A DNA stretch of 64,000 nt, from assembly GCA_025617745.1 (NCBI GenBank), contig CM046857.1:26940094-27004093 (forward strand). The letters are read 5' to 3'. A model generated the notes under the pieces. It was not told the origin of the DNA. It ran no database searches and worked only from the letters and a program-made list of their open reading frames with translations. Source of the DNA: Heliocidaris erythrogramma (Eukaryota > Echinodermata > Echinoidea > Camarodonta > Echinometridae). Position numbers and translations under genes: made by a program. Of this stretch, positions 56,831-64,000 are shown in pieces (the stretch's first letter is position 1; every line of letters begins with the position of its first letter).

Positions 56831-59800
56831 CTAAAGAACATTCAATAGCGCCAGCATTAGTCGGTTTTCTACAAGCCTGTCGAATAGCTTGTCATGTATG
56901 CTGTACATGTTACCAGTGAGCAAATTTATATTGTATTCCGATGTTCACAGCAAATTATTTCGTCAGAATGTTTACAGAGATATAAACTTCTTTTGCTGTT
57001 TCATGTTCCATACATCCTTTTTGCAACGTCTTACAAGTAGTCGAAATAAATTCACGGCAATTATCAACAATTTCATATTTGGAAAATAATTATTTGCAAT
57101 CCTTCTTCCAATGGCACAAGCACCATCACAATCTTTTGACCCATACCATCTCAAAGCGCTTTCCACCTGGTGGCAAAATCACAGATTATCACTCATGATG
57201 AAACAAATTTCACTTGATTTACATATTTCTTTTCCTTTTCGCTGGTCAAAGAATTAAGTTTTAATTATTATTTCCCACAAGTAGGTCTATCTCTTACATT
57301 CCGGATCGGCTCCTCGAGACATAATAATGTAATCCGATGAACGTCCAATTTGTAAATGATTATATCACTTTCGTCAATCAGTTACCAGTCTGTTTATTTT
57401 GAATATATCAATAAGGTATAGTTTGCTATCAAGTAAGTGCCCTGCTATTCATCATTGAATAACTTTACAAAATAAATATGACATTCATGTGTGGTTATTT
57501 GGCAGTTTGCCCTGTAGCAAATGAAATAAGAGAAAACCGGTCCGTGTTATATTTGACTGGTAATTGTCAAGGATTACCCGAACCTCTCCATACTGTGAAA
57601 CAAGGATAAACGATGAGAAAAGGTCTTGATCTTCGGGGTTTGTTTATCACTATCCAGTGTAAAGGGTATACGGGGCATCGGTCAATTTCTTGGAGGGGGA
57701 GGGTGGGCGGACAAACACATTGACCTACATTTTTTTACTTGGCTGCAGTGCCCATGTTGAAATTAACACAATACGGGTAGCCAAAACATAATTGTGTATA
57801 TGAACGTTTAAGTTTATGGTAAAGACAACTTGATGGAAATTCCTTCAATTTATAGAACTTTTATCCATCATCAATTATTCCAGAGGGGTGAAACTGACTC
57901 TTAGACTCTCAGTTGATGGGGGGGGGGGGGGGGGTGGGGGGTGGGGGGATCTGCTTCAAATGAATGTACACGGAGCATTAACAGTTAATGTCGGAACCAA
58001 AATATTTACATATTTATTCTATCAATAAATTCTATCAATGAATGGCCTTCAACTCCGTTGAAGGCCATTCAAATGTATTTATCCATAACTCAAGGGATTA
58101 TAGAGGCGGTAAAAGTACACTTCTACCAAGTATTTATGGTATTTAATCATGATTGGGTGCATCTGTAACAATATATTCAACTATCGACGCCCCCTCTTTT
58201 GCAGATCTATTAGAACCCGAATACTGAAATACTTTCGAATCTTTGATTTGATTTCCAGTCGATCTAACAAGCCTGGGACCAGTAAAATTATCATATCCAT
58301 TGTGAACTCTTGGGGCAGAAGTATACTTTACAAACTCCCGGGGGAGATGTAGGGGCATCTAACCTTAAGTACCTCAAAATCAACGCACCGTCTATTGTAG
58401 TTGATGCAGATTACTGACATTATTTTTCCGATCTTGGATTTAACGTCCAGTGGATCATAATTATCTTATTTCCATGATCAAGGACAAATGTTTTTAATTG
58501 ATTGTGTTTATGTGTGTGTGTGTGTGGGGGGGGGGGGGGGGATAATTTTCACACACTCAGAAGGGGGAGGGAGGGTAGGGGGAGAGGGAGGGGGTATTCT
58601 GCCCTTATGTATCCCAGTGGTAGTGTTTAGACCTGTTGGGGTGTATGGCATGCTTTCTATCACCACAAGTGGTCTGAGGATCCTAATCTAAACCTGACTT
58701 CCTTCACTGACGCTGACCTTGACTTCAGGTCCTCAATCACGTGACCCAGATGTCGTCATCAATCAGAGATTTGATTTGAATGTGTACGTCTCCATGCTGA
58801 TTCGCCACGTCCCAAATCCTACTGGTTTCTCGAAGAATATTATCCAAAAGTCTCATGGTGACCTTTTTTAAAGCAATTTTCTAAACAAAATGGCTGAGAA
58901 ATATGTATTCTTTAACGTCTTTAATTCCATGTACTGAACAAGTCGTATAAACCTTGATTTTTGTTTTTGTCTCTGACCAATTTCCTGCTGAAAAAGTAGA
59001 ATGAAAAGCTTGAAAAGCCTATGAACATCGTCTGCATATATGATGATAATGTATCATATATAGATAAAGATAAAAAGATAAAAATGAATAAAGAGTACTT
59101 TCCTTTTTAGAGGAAATTGCTCGCTGCTTTTAAACAAAAGTCATGAAATTTATACCACTTTTTCCATGAATGCCACATTTAATTCAAGACTGGATTTTGT
59201 CACAATTTTTCATCCTTTCCCAAGAAAATTAATAAATAAGAGTGAAATAAAGGATTGAAGAAGAACCTAAGTGGGTGGAGTATTAATTTATTTTATCAAA
59301 TTGAATGTAGGATTAAATTGAAGCACGTAAACTTCGGAGACTTCGTGGAATGTTGCCTCTTTTTTAAACTTTCACTTTTATTAGGGAATTTAAATTTTCA
59401 CTACCAGTTCTTATGTTATCATGTTATCATAAGCCAAATATTGTTCCAAAATCTAATATTGCTCCTGCTGGTAATATTAGAAAAATAATATTCGATTGTT
59501 ACGTGCTATATTGTGTGCTACGTTTAAATACACGCTTTTGTCGTTAGCACGCTGAGAAAAACTACCGAATGTCCGACTTTTTAAGTCATGCGGAAGAAGG
59601 GAGTCGAAATTATAGGCACTTCATTTTCCACGACATGTCATTTTTGTTATCCTACATTTCATAATCAACATTTATGTTGGTTGAACAATCGGGAACAGGT
59701 GCAGACAGTAAACAAGATAGAAATGAAGGGTTAAGACTGGTTGCCAGGGAATGAAAACAACGGGGGATATCTTCGAGATCCACCTGGGAGGCTGGCGAAC

Positions 59801-60625
59801 TCGAGAGGGGGTTTAGCGGGATGAAAGCACCTATCCATCTCTTCTTGTTCGGTCTTACGTTTAGGGATCAAAAAGCAGTCGCTCTCCAGAAAGACAAAAT
59901 CTAGTGTTCAAAAATTGTTTGTAAAGTGATAAAGAAATGACTAGTGCGTGTTCGGGATAAGGTTTTTGGAACCACACACAGGCAAATATTTAGCCAAAGT
60001 TCCGGGTTAATGATTTTCGAACAGTTGTCACAGACAGGAATATTAAATGAAATACCGGTAACCGAGACCATGATCGTAACCAAACATATCGCTTATTTAT
60101 CATGATTTTCTTTGAAGTGACCTACTGCCAAATAACACAGGATTTCGGCTTTTATAAGTAGTTTACTCATGAACGAGTTCTTTTCAAGCATGAAGCGGAA
60201 ATGTTTAACTTCTGAAATGAAATATGTGTCTGAAATCGCTAAGGAAGGCACGATATTAATTAAAATTACAAAATACAGGATGGAGTATTTTTCCGAGAGA
60301 AATAATCATTATTAACTCACTTTTACTGCATAATTATCTTAAACAAGACTTCGACCAACAAATTTATCATAAACACCGAAGAAACATGTACCGTTTTGTA
60401 ACACTAAATATAAACTTTCCAAATGATTTTCCTGTTTAGACATTTTAAAATAGATTGATGTGTGACTAAAGTTTGGCGGAAAACTTCTACCGTTGTTGAA
60501 AGGTATATTTTAATCCTAAGTTTTAGCTGATGGAATTTTGAGCTTTCATACATGCACATTCATTATGTTCCTTTTCTCACCATGGCCCGCCCGCCTTATA
60601 ATCCCTTTGATTTTTCTCTCTACAC
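56831..60625. other. No gene recognised; two G-tracts and a short hairpin
   Basis: G-rich runs lie at 57919-57950 and 58525-58541, the latter after a TG repeat. A 15-bp perfect hairpin with loop TCC is at 58039-58071. Open frames at 57, 58.2 and 59.3 kb have no domains or splice support. Confidence 0.4.
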
Positions 60626-60808
60626 TGTAAAAAAAAATGTCTGTAATTTTACAGCAAATCTGGCGTCAGCAGAGTCGCCATAACTTCTGATGTAAAAATA
60701 CAGATTAGTTGTTACTTTTTCCTATGACATTGATGTACAAATAACATCAGATTGGCTGTTATAATGAGTAAATACGGAACTAATCTGTATTGTTTTTTAC
60801 AGTGTAAG
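60626..60808. mobile_element. MITE with CACTGTAAAAAA ends
   Basis: TACACTGTAAAAAAAA at the left and TTTTTTACAGTGTA at the right, ~183 bp. Internal CTGATGTAAAAATACAGATT and TAATCTGTATT. Non-coding. Confidence 0.85.
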
Positions 60809-63800
60809 GTTTTGGCGCATTAGTACTCTCAATCATGTGGAACAGCTTTGTGAAGTAACATTCCATCCCTCTAGCTCAACATACTGAAGAACGACAATTG
60901 TCACGATTCCATACCTATAAACTCCGCACTTATGCAATTATTTCATATTTCGCACAGTCGTTATGTCCACCCGCAGGGGTCCATTGTATCCAAGAAGACT
61001 GCCTTGAGCATCACTGTGCACAAAGTCTGAAGATTTGGATGCTATCTTCGTCCGCGACAATGACCTCTATTCTGTGATTAAATCAGCTGTAGCAACAACT
61101 TTTTCTTTTTTCTTCTTCTGCTATTCTAGTTGTTGTTGTTGTTGTTCTCCTTCTTCTTCTTCTTCTGTTTCTTGTTCTTGTTCTTTTTCTTCTTGTTCTT
61201 GTTCTCTTTCTTCTTCTTCTTTATCTTCTTCTTCTTCTTCTTTTTATTCTTCTCATTCTTCTCCTTCTTCTTCTTCTTCCTCCTCCATTTTCCCGTTTTC
61301 TCATAGCTTTAGCTCTTACTCCCCTTCTTATTTTTCTTTTTCTCCTACTTCTTCTTCCTCCTCCTATTATGTGTCTGTATTGTGATGGAAATGTGAAATT
61401 TAACTTCTTGTAAATACTGGAGGCTATAGATTGGTCGTTCTCTTCCCATATCTAAAGACATATGTTTGCAAGTTTTAAGTTACCAGTGAGCGTGACGATC
61501 CTGCAATGTTTGTATAAAATTCCAATCATGTACTAGCTTGACTTTTTGAACGTGGTAGATTATATTTCAATCTAAAATATGCCAACTACATAATAGAACA
61601 CTCCACTTCGCCTAAGGTTGACAATAAAAAAAGAAACCTCTTTGGTGCCCTCTATGTTGACATACTGTCATGGATATACTTACTCCTTTTCTTTTTCTCC
61701 AATAGTTTAAGATTTTTTTTTTCTCCAGGCGCAGTAACATTTTAGACAAAAACATTTTCAAAACTATTTCGCAATGAAGGGTACACAAAATGAGGTTTTC
61801 GAGTTTGATGGATCGCTGTGCTTTCGAACAGAGTCGGTGGTTTTATACGAAAAGTGGTAAACGACGCCCCCATTGACAGATGCCGATGTTCTTCATGTTC
61901 CCTTTTTTATTCTTTTGATCTAAATGATACATTTTGGACATACTTTGGGAAATGGGAACGAGAATTCTAGTGAATATTTCAATACAATCGACAATGAATA
62001 TAACAATAAATCGTAATATAGTTTTATATTGTTTTACTTCCAGCTTCGAATAACAGTTTTCCTGTTAGATAAATTTCAATAAAAATATATTCATGATTGT
62101 CATGCTTAAATTTCAAACGGTGTATTAAAAAAGAATACTCGTTCTCCTATTTGTAATGCTTTCTTGGATTATTTGACCCTCACTCAAGCCATAGTAACTC
62201 GAACGTAACCATGGTAACACGTTCAACCTTGTTCGTTTCTATTACGAAAATTTTGATAACTTATTAATTATGAGTCATTCCTCTCATGCGAAAGAAATCT
62301 AGCATGTTCTTAATGGCTCAATATTCAAGGTGTATATTGGTAGTATATAGTAGTGAGTGCTTTGCTAATTGATAATGCTACAGGTGTTTGATTAAAGCGC
62401 AAGGAATGACTCATGATTTTGATAACTAATCCAACATTTGGAGAAGGAAAATTTGCAATATTAAGTTTTATTGAGAGAAAAAAATAGGGAGAAGAAAAAC
62501 AATGAGAAATATAGGAAGATATATTCATGAAAATACAGAGTTAGATACAAACCTAAGCAATATAAACTTTTTAAAAAATAGACAGAGATAGAGAGCGAGA
62601 GAGAGAGAGAGAGAGAGAAAAGAGAGAGAAGAAAGAGTTTAAGAGAGAGAGAGAGAGAAGGGAAGAAGAGAAAGACACGGAAAGGAAGAGAGTGAGAGAG
62701 AGGGATGGGGATAGAAAGATACAGAGAGGGAAAGAGAAGAGAAAAAGTGAGAGAGAGAGAAGAAAACAGAGAGGTATTATAAAAGAAATAAAATGGAGGA
62801 AAATAGGTATTTATAGCAACTTAGAGAGCGATCATAAAAGATGAGAAAGAGAAAGAGAGAGAGAAAAAAAAATAGAGAAAGAACGGAAGAGAGAGAGGGG
62901 GATCATAGAGGGGAAGGAAAAAACACCAACTGCATGAAAAAGTGTTATATATTGATTTTGCAAGTGTAACCAAGGAAATGTAACTTCCCTGGTAAAATAT
63001 AGAAGGCACGGCTCAATCGCATTCAGCATTATATGTGCACAAACCGTGTCAGACATACCGAGGTGCATTCTCAATAATTGTCAATAGAAATGTGCTTGTG
63101 AGGTGATACAATAATTTATTGAATTTTTCAGATATGCAGAAAGTTACTCGAAATAAAATTCTCTCTTCTCTCTCTTTCTCTCTCCTCGCCATCAATCTCT
63201 GACCCCACACCAAACGCCCTATCCCAATCTTTCAATATCAATCAATTTGTAGTCACTTACAATCATCATCCGAGCCTTTGACAATGTCTCGGATTCTGTC
63301 AAACTCGTGCAGGGTTCAGGAAGTCAAAGTACTTTAACCCAATCAACACACAGGGACCCCTCCAACCACCCCGGAGCCATTTCATATTGCTTTGGAGATT
63401 AGCTAAAAGGGAACAGTTAAAATATTTGCTTACAACAATAACGGCCCCACTATAAATGCTTTAATTGTCGTGGGACGCGAATAACTTTTTTTCGAGACGA
63501 CCTACAACTTGTCGCGAAAAGAAATTCGTAGCCCAAACTTGTATTAAATCAATAAAGGCATATTTCAGGACAAAATATATAGGTCAAGTTTTTTCGTCTA
63601 ACTGACAATTATGAAATGAATTGAGAGAGCGACTGAACGTGTGAAGCTTGTCAAAAGAAATAAAATATTTGGGACTAAGCACACAACTTTTGTGTCGCAG
63701 TATATAGAATAGATTGAGTTGATTCCGCCAACTGCATGTGAAACAGATAGTTTAATAGTGTGAGGGAGAGATACAAATGGAAAAATAGAGTTTATAATCA

Positions 63801-64000
63801 TATTGTCTAGATTGGGTAATTTTTTAAGGAATAGAACCGCATGGTCGTATATAAATGTAGCGCAAGGGTATTATATTTCACATGTAATTAATAATGTCGT
63901 GTCGCGGTAGCTTTTGATCATTTAGATGCAATATTAGTTAACAGATATTAGCTCCTTCTTTGTCGAAACCCCTCAGGTAATTTTGTCCATTACCATTATA
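60809..64000. other. Low-complexity-rich spacer to the window end
   Basis: TTC/TTG microsatellite at 61100-61375 creates a poly-Ser frame. GA-rich block at 62575-62925. CT block at 63163-63190. A good minus-strand donor (GATT then GTAAGTG, complement of about 63252-63260) follows CTTCCTGAACCCTGCACGAG, but the only open phase has a stop immediately upstream. No gene assigned. Confidence 0.4.

Noticed and set aside
58980-59020. GAAAAGCTTGAAAAGCC as another hammerhead
   Set aside because: No CTGATGA upstream and no stem I pairing.
61035-61385. 116-codon Ser/Cys-rich frame
   Set aside because: Direct translation of a TTC/TTG microsatellite.

Overview
This window is nuclear DNA of a eukaryote, most likely a marine invertebrate deuterostome such as an echinoderm (inference). 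It is AT-rich and has no operons or ribosome-binding sites. Coding sequence appears as short exons with GT/AG splice sites. About half of it is transposon debris: Tc1-like, CR1/L1-like LINEs, tRNA-derived SINEs and many foldback MITEs. Homopolymer G/C tracts and CT/GA, TTC/GAA and ATT microsatellites are very frequent. The species cannot be fixed from sequence alone.

Host coding content is sparse. The best-supported host exon is a phase 1-1 EGF-like exon on the minus strand (4557-4697). A signal-peptide first exon with a perfect donor lies on the same strand at 18331-18397 and also ends in phase 1. The two could belong to one secreted or membrane EGF protein with a long first intron, running off the left edge. 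Weaker exon candidates on the plus strand lie at 29610, 30282, 34732 and 54123.

Layout. 1-3835: a near-identical direct duplication (period 2435) ending in a 26/16-bp tandem array. 3962-4521: a foldback element whose arms each carry a hammerhead-ribozyme motif. 5008-7164: a Tc1-type DD34E transposon with ~200-bp inverted repeats and a frameshifted transposase. 7266-18300: MITEs, a three-layer nested insertion (8209-9336) and LINE tails. 19126-25086: a ~6-kb inverted repeat whose arms are tandem ~356-bp units carrying RFX X-box-like palindromes. 27709-31745: an inverted-repeat pair enclosing an L1-like LINE tail. 31746-64000: MITEs, SINEs, a 1044-bp Tc1-like foldback (45577-46620), a second hammerhead foldback (51919-52033) and microsatellites.

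The most unusual system is the set of small hammerhead ribozyme motifs. Four sit in two unrelated-looking foldbacks with the same head-to-head layout, and a fifth decayed copy lies at 14.1 kb. Stem I differs between loci but still pairs, which supports a folded RNA. Small hammerheads with a very short stem III are known from Penelope-like retroelements, so these are probably remnants of such elements (inference). The giant X-box palindrome is the second item to check.
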